From NCBI GenBank assembly GCA_019084405.1, contig JAHRFX010000105.1, positions 1 through 62,774 on the forward strand: a DNA stretch of 62,774 nucleotides. Reading direction: 5' to 3'. Each line of letters opens with the position of its first letter. Position 1 is the stretch's first letter. A program made the position numbers and the translations under genes. Shown piece by piece: positions 1 to 8,005 of the stretch. This DNA is from Methanobacterium sp. (GTDB lineage Archaea > Methanobacteriota > Methanobacteria > Methanobacteriales > Methanobacteriaceae). Under the pieces are notes generated by a model. That model did not search any database. It saw only the letters and a list, made by a program, of their open reading frames with translations, and had not been told where the DNA came from.

Positions 1-268
1 AATCCCCAAAGATTACAATTTTAGTTTCTTTCTTTTTTCCGTTCATATTCCCATCCTTAGGGTTTTTGAGAAATAAAAATCAAGATTTATTAAGAAAAAT
101 TTAACATATCACTTGAAAAATCGATAGTGCCCATCATATTAAATAACCATATTAAATTTAAAAATTCAGGTAGTATTAATAAATTAATGATTTCATTTCT
201 CAAAAACCCTAAGGATGGGAATATGAACGGAAAAAAGAAAGAAACTAAAATTGTAATCTTTGGGGATT
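1..268. repeat. Perfect 74-bp inverted repeat with 120-bp spacer
   Basis: Bases 1-74 are the exact reverse complement of 195-268, with no mismatch. The unique spacer 75-194 is AT-rich. The right arm covers the ribosome binding site, the start at 223 and the first 15 codons of the GTPase gene, up to its Walker A motif. The left arm begins at the first base of the window, so it may continue outside. Possible readings are a fold-back amplification or assembly chimera at a contig end, or a divergently oriented copy of the same gene start. Confidence 0.95.
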
Positions 269-681
269 ATAACTCTGGAAAAACCACTACTCTGGATAAT
301 TTATGCCAGAAAAAAGTGAAAGTGGAATACCGGGGCACCACCATATCTATGGACTATGGCAATACCTTTGTTAATGGAGAAAAAATACATCTTTTTGCAT
401 CTCCTGGCCAGGAAAGGTTTCGCTTCATGAGAGAGATACTCTACAATGGCATAGATGCGGCAATAGTGGTGGTGGATATTTCCAGGGGTGTAAGCAATAT
501 GGAAAGAGAAATCATCAATCAGCTGGAGTCAGGTAATGTACCTTATGTTATTTTTGCCAATAAGCAGGATATAGGTTCAGCTGATCTGGATTTTGATCCT
601 GAAATAACCATAATTCCCACCATTGCCCTGCAGGGGCAAGGATTACAGGAAGGTCTGGAATGTCTGCTGAACATGATATAA
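223..681 (+). CDS. Small Ras-like GTP-binding protein (COG2229-like)
   Basis: A soluble P-loop GTPase of about 152 residues. Visible motifs are G1 GDYNSGKT near residue 10, G3 SPGQERF (Gln at the catalytic position), G4 NKQD, and a C-terminal TIALQG that fits G5. This set resembles archaeal and bacterial MglA/COG2229 GTPases, which act as switches in polarity or signalling; the partner here is unknown. The start at ATG 223 is preferred, with AAGGATGG just upstream. The reading frame extends back to 127, but those 32 residues are low-complexity and lie in the spacer and arm of the inverted repeat. Next downstream is endonuclease III on the same strand. Confidence 0.8.
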   Translation: MNGKKKETKIVIFGDYNSGKTTTLDNLCQKKVKVEYRGTTISMDYGNTFVNGEKIHLFASPGQERFRFMREILYNGIDAAIVVVDISRGVSNMEREIINQLESGNVPYVIFANKQDIGSADLDFDPEITIIPTIALQGQGLQEGLECLLNMI

Positions 682-741
682 TACCTTAAAACTTTATTCA
701 TTTAAATTTTAAATACTCTTTTTATGGGATTTGGGTAACTC

Positions 742-759
742 AGGGGGGGTCATAAAATA
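742..759 (+). promoter_or_regulatory. G-rich Shine-Dalgarno and probable AUA start of nth
   Basis: An AGGGGGGG run at 742-749 is followed by a 7-nt spacer and ATA at 757-759. The frame contains a stop at 736-738 and no ATG, GTG or TTG before codon 58, although family-typical sequence is already under way. The same G run and spacing precede other unusual starts in this window (DUF356 ATT at 33222, LeuA TTG at 42414). Confidence 0.55.
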
Positions 760-1389
760 CCCGAAAGGATAGAATTTATTTTAAATCGATTAAAAGAACT
801 ATATAAATTAAGGATTTTTGAAGAAGGGGATCCTTACCGTGTATTAATTAGAACTATCCTTTCCCAGCGCACCAGGGATGAAAATACAGATCATGCCAGT
901 GCTCAGCTTTTTTCCAGATTTCACTCTATGGAGGATATTGCCCATGCCCGGCTGGATAATCTGGAAAAACTCATCAAGCCTGCCGGATTCTATCGGGTTA
1001 AATCCCGGCGAATTAAAGAAGTATCTCAAATACTTTTGGATGACTATCAGGGAGTAGTTCCAGATAACCTGGAAGAACTACTTAAATTACCAGGGGTGGG
1101 GCGTAAAACAGCCAACTGTGTACTGGTTTTTGCTTTTCATAAACCGGCAATTCCGGTAGATACCCATGTACATCGTATATCTAATCGCATAGGGTGGGTG
1201 GATACTAAAAATCCAGATGAAACAGAAAAAAAGCTGGAAGAAACATTCCCTGAAAAATACTGGATTGAGCTAAATGATCTTTTGGTGCAGTTTGGTCAGG
1301 ATATTTGCCGTCCTATAAGTCCCAAACATGAGGAGTGCCCTATCAGTGAATACTGTGATTATTATCATGGTATTCTGGATAAAAAATAA
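757..1389 (+). CDS. nth: Endonuclease III (DNA glycosylase/AP lyase)
   Basis: A base-excision-repair enzyme that removes oxidised pyrimidines and cleaves the abasic site. From an AUA start at 757 it is 210 residues, the normal family length; starting at the first ATG (928) would lose the N-terminal helices, including LSQRTRD. Visible features are the helix-hairpin-helix LPGVGRKTAN with catalytic Lys, and VDTHVHR with catalytic Asp. The C-terminal iron-sulfur loop reads Cys184-x6-His191-x2-Cys194-x5-Cys200, so the second of the four usual Cys ligands is a His (codon CAT). It probably follows the GTPase gene in one transcript. The start codon is the main uncertainty. Confidence 0.88.
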   Translation: MPERIEFILNRLKELYKLRIFEEGDPYRVLIRTILSQRTRDENTDHASAQLFSRFHSMEDIAHARLDNLEKLIKPAGFYRVKSRRIKEVSQILLDDYQGVVPDNLEELLKLPGVGRKTANCVLVFAFHKPAIPVDTHVHRISNRIGWVDTKNPDETEKKLEETFPEKYWIELNDLLVQFGQDICRPISPKHEECPISEYCDYYHGILDKK

Positions 1390-1506
1390 TTGCACTTCTA
1401 TTTAATTTCATCAGAGGTATATATTGGCAAAAATTCATTAATTATTTTTAAAATTAAAAAAAGATGAAAGGTCTGCTTATCTTTAAAAAAGAAATTTAAT
1501 TAGTTT

Positions 1507-3693
1507 TTACTTTTCGTCAGACCCTAAAATGGATACTTCATTTGCAAATGCACTTAAAACTTCTGTGGAGAGTCCTTCCAGGAATTTAAGTGAACCGGCA
1601 CATTCATGGCCTCCACCATCTATACCTGCTTCTGGAATTTTATCTGCCAGTTTCCAGACTATTTCATTGAGATTAAATCCGTATATCTCATTTACCTCGT
1701 CTGTGGCCCGGATAACTCCAAAATCAGGACCATAAGCCAGGGTTATTATGGGTTTACCTTCTGCATTTTGCTGCACCATATGGTCATGTACAAAACCACA
1801 GGTCTTACCCGGGGCAGGGAAGGTAAAGCGGTGGGAGTATTTTTCAACATCAAGTACATTGAATAGTACTCCATTAGGAAGGTCCTGAGACTTAAGATTG
1901 GGTAGGGCGGCTTTTAATTGATTTTTAACTCTTTTCTGGTATTCATTGTGCAGTGCATTTATCAGGGCAGGATGTTTCTCCTGATTTTCCAGATCAAGTA
2001 TGGTGTCCATTATGCCTCTTCCATGCATAAAGCGGAGGAAGTAGGCCTCAAAATCAATACATGATGCTATTCGATCTAGATTTTCCAGATCATATCCCTT
2101 TTCTTCTGCCAGCTTAATGTACTGCTCTACTTCCTTAGAATGGGCATGATCTCCCACTGCAGCTATCCCGGGCAGGTGCTGGATTTTATCCCGAACTTCA
2201 GGATTCACCATACAGGCCACTTCTACAGCTAATGCTCCGGCAGTAATCTGGGAGTCTCCACCTACCAGGTAGGGATTCACATGGACATCCACGTATTCAT
2301 CCACTTCCACTTTCCCTTCTTTAACTTCTCCCGGGAAGTGATGATCAATAACCACAATTTCAATGTCATAAATTTTGGCTTTCATCAATGCCAGGATGTC
2401 TTCTTCGGTGGATCCATTATCCAGTAAAACTATAAGGGGTAATTTTTGACCATGACGTTCCAGATCTTCTAAGGCATATGATAAATCCTTTACCACATCT
2501 TCCAATTCATAGAAGGGGGCTTTACTGGGGGCTCTTTTGAAATAATGCCATTCCGCATCACTATCGGCGTTAATCTCTTTTAAAAGGGGAATTACAGCTT
2601 TTTCCATACCCACTCCTGCACAGATACCATCAGCATCTGCATGGTGCCTTACCAGGATAGATCGTCCATCAAGAACAGCTCTACGGATGGCCTTGGCAGC
2701 CTTCCTCATGGTGGGCTTCAGCCTATTTAAAATCTCACTCTCAATTAGAAAATTGGTTTCTGCGGGTTCGGCTCTTTCATCAATGGCTTGGTCAATTAGT
2801 TTACGGGCTTCCAGTGCTTCTTCACCTTCAAGTAAATCAATGGACTCTGATTCAATTTGAATCTTACCACTGTGCATATTCACCTCACCCATCACTTCCA
2901 CAATGTCTTCCACATTGATATGGGGGTAAACCCTTACTCCCGGTTCATCAAAGGCCGCACACCAGGTGGTTCCGGTTTCATCAGAGATGGTGAAGATGGT
3001 GGGTCCAGAAGTTTGCTGGATTTGAATAACTTCACCAACAATACGCACTGTTTTGCCCATGGTTTTACTGTTAATATCATCAATTTTAGTTCGGGCCAGG
3101 TTCTTTTTTAAGTTCACCAGTTCATATTCTCCTTTAAAGGTGGCAGGTCCTAAATCAACTTCCCCTCTTTGTGGTTTTAATTCAGCCACTTTCACGAAAA
3201 TATTATCTCCCACATTATGCCCCGGCATTCCGGTACGCATCAAACCCCAGACCTGATTATTTAAACTTACAAAGACCCCGTATTTTTCTACCCGGGTTAT
3301 GCGGCCCTTGTAAGTGGATCCTACTTCCAGATCACTCATCTCACAGGCAGGGTGCAGAACATATATTATTTCTTTTTTCTGGCACTGGGAACAGTAATCT
3401 GAGCTATCATTAAGCACTTTACCACATTCACGGCAGACATTAATTTCCCCTTTACCTTCACAGGACGGACAAGTTTCTGTGATTTCAATTTCCCCTTTAC
3501 CTTTACATTTATCACAGGGAATGTCCTGGTCCTGGTCTAAATCAAATTTTTGGCGGGCTTGAGTATTAACTCCTTTAAAATGCCCTTTTACGTCCATAGT
3601 CTCCTGTAATCCGGTTCCATTACACGCATCACATGTTTTATGATCTTTAATTTTATAACCTTTTCCTTTGCAACTTATACAAGCTTTATTCAT
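1507..3693 (-). CDS. Archaeal RecJ-like DHH phosphoesterase with DnaJ-type zinc fingers (COG1107)
   Basis: A 728-residue protein. The N-terminus has repeated CxxCxGxG DnaJ-type zinc knuckles (residues 7-27 and 60-82) and a further CxxC-type ribbon. An S1-like RNA-binding domain follows (from about 125, GSTYKGRITRVEKYGVFV), then an OB-fold region (about 210-290) and a DHH nuclease core with RHHADADG, LLDNGS, VVIDHHFPG and AAVGDHAHS as metal-binding segments. The C-terminal GGGHECAGS is the DHHA1-type motif. Family members are predicted single-strand-specific nucleases of DNA or RNA; the precise substrate is not settled for this branch. It stands alone, convergent with nth. Confidence 0.9.
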   Translation of the reverse strand: MNKACISCKGKGYKIKDHKTCDACNGTGLQETMDVKGHFKGVNTQARQKFDLDQDQDIPCDKCKGKGEIEITETCPSCEGKGEINVCRECGKVLNDSSDYCSQCQKKEIIYVLHPACEMSDLEVGSTYKGRITRVEKYGVFVSLNNQVWGLMRTGMPGHNVGDNIFVKVAELKPQRGEVDLGPATFKGEYELVNLKKNLARTKIDDINSKTMGKTVRIVGEVIQIQQTSGPTIFTISDETGTTWCAAFDEPGVRVYPHINVEDIVEVMGEVNMHSGKIQIESESIDLLEGEEALEARKLIDQAIDERAEPAETNFLIESEILNRLKPTMRKAAKAIRRAVLDGRSILVRHHADADGICAGVGMEKAVIPLLKEINADSDAEWHYFKRAPSKAPFYELEDVVKDLSYALEDLERHGQKLPLIVLLDNGSTEEDILALMKAKIYDIEIVVIDHHFPGEVKEGKVEVDEYVDVHVNPYLVGGDSQITAGALAVEVACMVNPEVRDKIQHLPGIAAVGDHAHSKEVEQYIKLAEEKGYDLENLDRIASCIDFEAYFLRFMHGRGIMDTILDLENQEKHPALINALHNEYQKRVKNQLKAALPNLKSQDLPNGVLFNVLDVEKYSHRFTFPAPGKTCGFVHDHMVQQNAEGKPIITLAYGPDFGVIRATDEVNEIYGFNLNEIVWKLADKIPEAGIDGGGHECAGSLKFLEGLSTEVLSAFANEVSILGSDEK

Positions 3694-3771
3694 TTTTTCC
3701 CTCTTTGATGTAAAATTAAGTAGTTAATTTATTGTATATTCTAAAAAAAATTATATAAAAATGATTTTTTA

Positions 3772-4269
3772 TCAGGTATCTTTAAATTTCGCTGGGTTTT
3801 GACTGACCAGGGTTTCCCTCTCTTTTTGATACTTCAGTGCATCCTGCATCAAACCATTGGCCATTTTCAAATTAGTGTTTCCGGTTTGATTTCTCCCACT
3901 CTGGAAAGATTGGGCTGCACTTCTAAGTTCAGAAGTTGCATTTAATTTCGCATCTATTTCTAAAACTGCCAGTTCTATATACTGGATGAAAACATTGTCC
4001 TTAGAGTTCTGGGCATAAATTAGTGCTTCTGAAGCAGAAGATCGGGCCATATTAAATTCATTGGTGGCTTGATTTGAATTTTCAATAGCACTATTTATAT
4101 TAAAATTATTCAAATCCTGCGCAGCCTGGTTATAATAGCCATCTCCCTTTTTTAAATGGTCATTAATCTGGGGTGTTAACTCCTCAATACTGCCTGAATC
4201 AGATTGTATGCAACCAAAAATGAAAGTAATCAATACAATGGTTATAAAGACAGTTAATTTGCTTTTCAT
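3772..4269 (-). CDS. Predicted lipoprotein of unknown function
   Basis: 165 residues. A short charged start is followed by a hydrophobic stretch ending in FGCIQ, a lipobox-like signal with Cys near residue 20, so the protein is probably exported and membrane-anchored. The rest is helical, rich in Asn, Gln and Ala, and free of further Cys, which suggests a coiled-coil or helical-bundle extracytoplasmic domain. I recognise no family. It is separated from its neighbours by AT-rich gaps and seems monocistronic. Confidence 0.7.
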   Translation of the reverse strand: MKSKLTVFITIVLITFIFGCIQSDSGSIEELTPQINDHLKKGDGYYNQAAQDLNNFNINSAIENSNQATNEFNMARSSASEALIYAQNSKDNVFIQYIELAVLEIDAKLNATSELRSAAQSFQSGRNQTGNTNLKMANGLMQDALKYQKERETLVSQNPAKFKDT

Positions 4270-4576
4270 TTTCCCACTTAATTTATTCTTCTAGTTTTAA
4301 TGACTTATTTATTATAGAAAATAACAATTACTTTTATTTACTTACTCCCTACTATCGGGGCACAGTTTTCTATTTACCATATATACACTATTAATTTCTA
4401 TTAAGATATATAAATGGTGAGATGATGAAAGGCCATATAAATAATCAGGGGTAATTTAAGGAAAACTAGAAAAGAACTTAAAAAGGAGGTTATTTCCTAT
4501 TTTCAGTTCATTATTATGCAGATTATATTAAAAAAGAATATAATAAATAAAAAATTATATCAGGGGTTTTCACATC
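4270..4576. other. AT-rich intergenic region, no gene seen
   Basis: About 300 bases between the lipoprotein start and the superoxide reductase stop. It contains only short AT-rich stretches and no conserved reading frame, tRNA or clear hairpin. A TGATGA-like hexamer near 4431 lacks matching D boxes, so I do not call a guide RNA. It should hold the promoter of the lipoprotein gene. Confidence 0.6.
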
Positions 4577-4960
4577 TCAGGAATGCCACAATCCATGAAT
4601 ATTGCAGTATTCTCTGACTTTTAAAGTTGAATCTTCTGGAATATTCAAATTGAATTCTACTTCAGGATTATCTCCAGGTTCTAAGAATTCACGGTAGGCT
4701 TTCCCATCTATAATTAATTCCACCCACTCAATATAATGATTTTCTTCCATAGGGTGCGGTACTTCTCCTACCTTAACTTTAATCCCCTTTTCGGTTTTTT
4801 CAATGATAGGTATGTGTTTTTCAGGACCTACATCAGTTTGCCTTTCAATTAATAGTTCCATAGGCTGCCCACAGCATACCAGTTCACCGACACCGCCATG
4901 AACCATTTCTACTATATTGCCACATACATTACAACGATATATTTCTTTTATTTTGGTCAT
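4577..4960 (-). CDS. dfx: Desulfoferrodoxin (superoxide reductase)
   Basis: Reduces superoxide to hydrogen peroxide in the cytoplasm without producing oxygen. The 127-residue protein has the desulforedoxin-type centre I (CNVCG and a later CC pair). Centre II ligands are EKH, VPHPMEENHY and the C-terminal YCNIHGLW, giving four His plus one Cys, so the active site is complete and this is the two-iron class. It lies 24 nt downstream of rubrerythrin on the same strand, and the pair probably forms an oxidative-stress operon in which rubrerythrin removes the peroxide. Confidence 0.95.
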   Translation of the reverse strand: MTKIKEIYRCNVCGNIVEMVHGGVGELVCCGQPMELLIERQTDVGPEKHIPIIEKTEKGIKVKVGEVPHPMEENHYIEWVELIIDGKAYREFLEPGDNPEVEFNLNIPEDSTLKVREYCNIHGLWHS

Positions 4961-4984
4961 TTGCTACCCTTGTAACTTTTTTAA

Positions 4985-5569
4985 TTAATATTCTTCACAA
5001 ACAATTTCAAAGTATTTGGTAGGATGATCACAGGAAGGACATTCTTCTGGGGGAGTAGTCCCCTGGTGAGTATAGGCACATTTTTGACATATCCAGGTGA
5101 CTTCTTCGGTTTTTTCAAAAGCAGTGCCGGATTCCACTATCTCCAGTAATCTTATATATCTGGCTTCGTGGTGTTCTTCTGCTTTGGATATGGCTCTTAA
5201 ACGTTTAGCAATATCTTTATATCTTTCTTCTTCTGCTACTTTTGCAAATTCAGGATACATTTCGGTATTTTCATAATGTTCGCCTTCAATCGCGGCTTTA
5301 AGGTTTTCAACAGTAGTCCCTAATGTGGTTGGTGCTTCTGCTTCCACAATTATAGAATCTATGGGTTTTCCTGATTCTTTTTTAAGCTCGTTTATTAAAC
5401 GGAACAACCATTTGGCATGTTCTCGTTCATTATCCGCAGTACTAAGAAATAGCTCAGAAATTTGAGGGAATCCTTCTTTTTTAGCAGTTTTAGAATAAAA
5501 AGTATATCTATTTCTAGCTTGGCTTTCTCCAATAAAGGCTTTGGTTAAGTTTTCCAGGGTTTTTTCCAT
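4985..5569 (-). CDS. rbr: Rubrerythrin (peroxide reductase)
   Basis: A non-haem di-iron protein that reduces hydrogen peroxide. The N-terminal ferritin-like bundle carries the expected metal ligands in FIGESQARN, NEREHAKW, EGEHYENTEM and AEEHHEARY. The C-terminal rubredoxin domain has CQKCAYTH and CPSCDHP. I place the start at the ATG at 5569 (MEKTLENL), which has AGGTGGT just upstream; the frame extends eight codons further with no better signal. First gene of the rbr-dfx pair. Confidence 0.95.
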   Translation of the reverse strand: MEKTLENLTKAFIGESQARNRYTFYSKTAKKEGFPQISELFLSTADNEREHAKWLFRLINELKKESGKPIDSIIVEAEAPTTLGTTVENLKAAIEGEHYENTEMYPEFAKVAEEERYKDIAKRLRAISKAEEHHEARYIRLLEIVESGTAFEKTEEVTWICQKCAYTHQGTTPPEECPSCDHPTKYFEIVCEEY

Positions 5570-5782
5570 ATTACCACCTACAAATTTATTCACTAATAAT
5601 AATTATATGAACCCTATAATGTATTTAATTTATGGTTTTATGGAGGAATATTATTAATAAGAAAATAAAAAATGACCTTTTTTTAGTATATAATGACTGA
5701 AATAGTCTATTTTCTTTTTAATGTTTAAATTTTCATTATTTGTAAGAAAATTTAATTAATTCATATTTTTCTAAAAATATCA

Positions 5783-7958
5783 TTAATTATTATCCCTTCC
5801 CCGTAACTTTGGCGGGTTGAATTTGAAGAGCTGGGCATTTAAAGCAACAATAACCGTACTCAGAGACATTAAAATAGCACCCATTGCAGGGCTAAGTAGT
5901 ATTCCCTGGTAATAAAGCACTCCTGCTGCCAGGGGTATGGCAAATGCATTGTATCCGCTGGCCCACAGGAGGTTTTCCCACATCTTACGATAGGTGGCAG
6001 AAGAAAGCTCTATCAGGGCCACCACATCTAGTGGATTACTCCTCACCAGAATAATATCTGCAGTTTCCATGGCCACATCTGTACCTGCGCCAATGGTTAT
6101 TCCCACATTCGACTGGGCCAAAGCCGGGGCATCATTAACCCCATCTCCCGTCATAGCTACTTTAAAACCCCTATCTTGAATTTCTTTGACTTTTTCTGCT
6201 TTTTCTTTAGGAAGGACCTGGTAGAAGTATTCATCTAATTCTAATTCATCAGAAACCCACCGAGCCACACCTTCGGTATCACCAGTAAGCATTATGCACT
6301 TTATTCCTTTGTTTTGAAGTTGCTTTATGGCTTCTGCGGATTCTTCTCTAATAACATCTGCCAGGGCGATGCAACCTGCCAGTTCGTCATTAATTAATAT
6401 GAAAACCACAGTTTTTCCCTGAGAAAAAAGATTTAAGACCTGTTCGTCGTCTGGTTCTATTCCTCTTTCTTTAATAAATCCCGGGCTAACTACTTCTATT
6501 TTTTTAGAATCCACCATCCCTGAAATTCCTTTTCCAGGATGTGATTCAAATTCTTCTACCTGAAAAGTTTCCTCCACTGCAGATACAATACCTTGAGCTA
6601 TGGGATGTTCTGATTTAGATTCTACAGATGCAGCATACTTTAAAAGATATCCTTCATCGTATTCACTGTTAAGTGAATAAATATCACTTACCCCCAGTTC
6701 TCCCCTGGTTAGAGTACCAGTTTTATCAAATATGACCGCATCAATGTCCCTTGAATCTTCAAAATTACTTCTATTTTTAATTAAAAATCCATTTTTGGCA
6801 GATATTGATGTAGAAACGGCTATTACCAGAGGTATGGCTAATCCCAGGGCATGAGGGCAGGCAGTTACCATTACAGTCACGGTTCTTTCTAAAGAAAAGG
6901 CCAGATTCATATTGAAAATAACAAACCAGACAAGTATAGTAATGGCCCCGGATCCTAAGGCGATAATGGTAAGCCATAAACCCTCCCGGTCAGTTAAATC
7001 TTGAGTACGTGATTTTCTTGCCTGAGCCTGATTAACCAGATCAATAACCTGAGATAAAAAAGAATCTTTACCCGTTTTTTTTTATTTTAATGGTAATAGA
7101 ACCTTCACCATTTATGGATCCGCCAATAACTTCATCGCCAACTGTTTTATCTAAAGGGGTGGACTCTCCAGTAAGTAAAGCCTCATTAATGAAACTTTTA
7201 CCGGCCATAATTTCCCCATCAGCGGGAATTTTTTCACCAGGCTTAACCAGTACTTTATCATTAATCTGGAGAGATTTTAGAGGCACATTCTTTATTTTTC
7301 CATCTTCAGTTATGAGGTGGGCTTTTTTGGGTAATAGTTTTGCTAATTTCTCCAGGGCTTTAGATGCGCCCTGGATAGATCTCATTTCAATCCAGTGACC
7401 CAGAAGCATGATATCTATTAATATTACCAGTTCTGGAAACAGGGCCATACCGGGAAGTCCAAAAATAACCGCGGTACTGTAACCATAGGAGACAATTATT
7501 GCCACGGCTATCAGGGTCATCATCCCTGGTCTTTTGTTTTTTTGATTCTCTAATAAAACCTTTGATGAAAGGATAACCACCGTAAACAAATACTAAAGAG
7601 GCTAAAATGAAAAAACATATTGATCTCCAGGAAAACTTATAAAATCCCATATACCTATTGCTTCTTGAATCATAGGGGATAATAAAAATACAGGAAATGT
7701 CAGTATCACCGATACCCAGAATCTTTTCTTATAATCCTCCATCATATGTCCGTGATGAGACTTATGTGTTGGTGCCGATTCTTCTGATGGAACTTGATCG
7801 ACGCCATGGTTATGGCCGGAATCTTCTTGTTTTTCCACTGATTTTTCCTTTTTTCCTTTTTGGGGCTGAGGTTTGTGGGTTTTTTCGTGTTGGTGGGAAT
7901 TGTGTTGTTTTTCATGAGGGGTTTTATTTTTTTCAGGTTCATTATTATCAGATCTCAT
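5783..7958 (-). pseudogene. copB: CPH-type copper/silver-transporting P1B-ATPase, CopB-like, with three frameshifts
   Basis: Integral-membrane cation pump. The pieces in order are a His-rich cytoplasmic N-terminus (GHNHG, SHHGHMM), transmembrane segments, the actuator LLTGEST, the transmembrane metal site TACPHALGLA (CPH, typical of the CopB class), the phosphorylation loop FDKTGTLTRGE, and TGDGVNDAPA. Three one-base shifts break the frame: an A6 run at 7610-7615 (one base short), an A4 run at 7555-7558 (one too many), and T9 at 7075-7083 (one too many). All are homopolymers, and the protein is otherwise intact from start to end, so sequencing error is at least as likely as decay. The start at 7958 has AAGGAGG upstream. 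Confidence 0.85.
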
Positions 7959-8005
7959 TTAAAACCTCCTTATTTTATTTTTGATGCGATTTTAATCTGG
8001 AACAA

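Noticed and set aside
127..222. N-terminal extension of the GTPase to 127
   Set aside because: Lies in the inverted-repeat spacer, low-complexity, and ATG 223 has a better ribosome site and fits the family.
4425..4460. TGATGA motif as possible C box
   Set aside because: No CTGA box at guide distance and no C'/D' pair, unlike the complete set at 38241.
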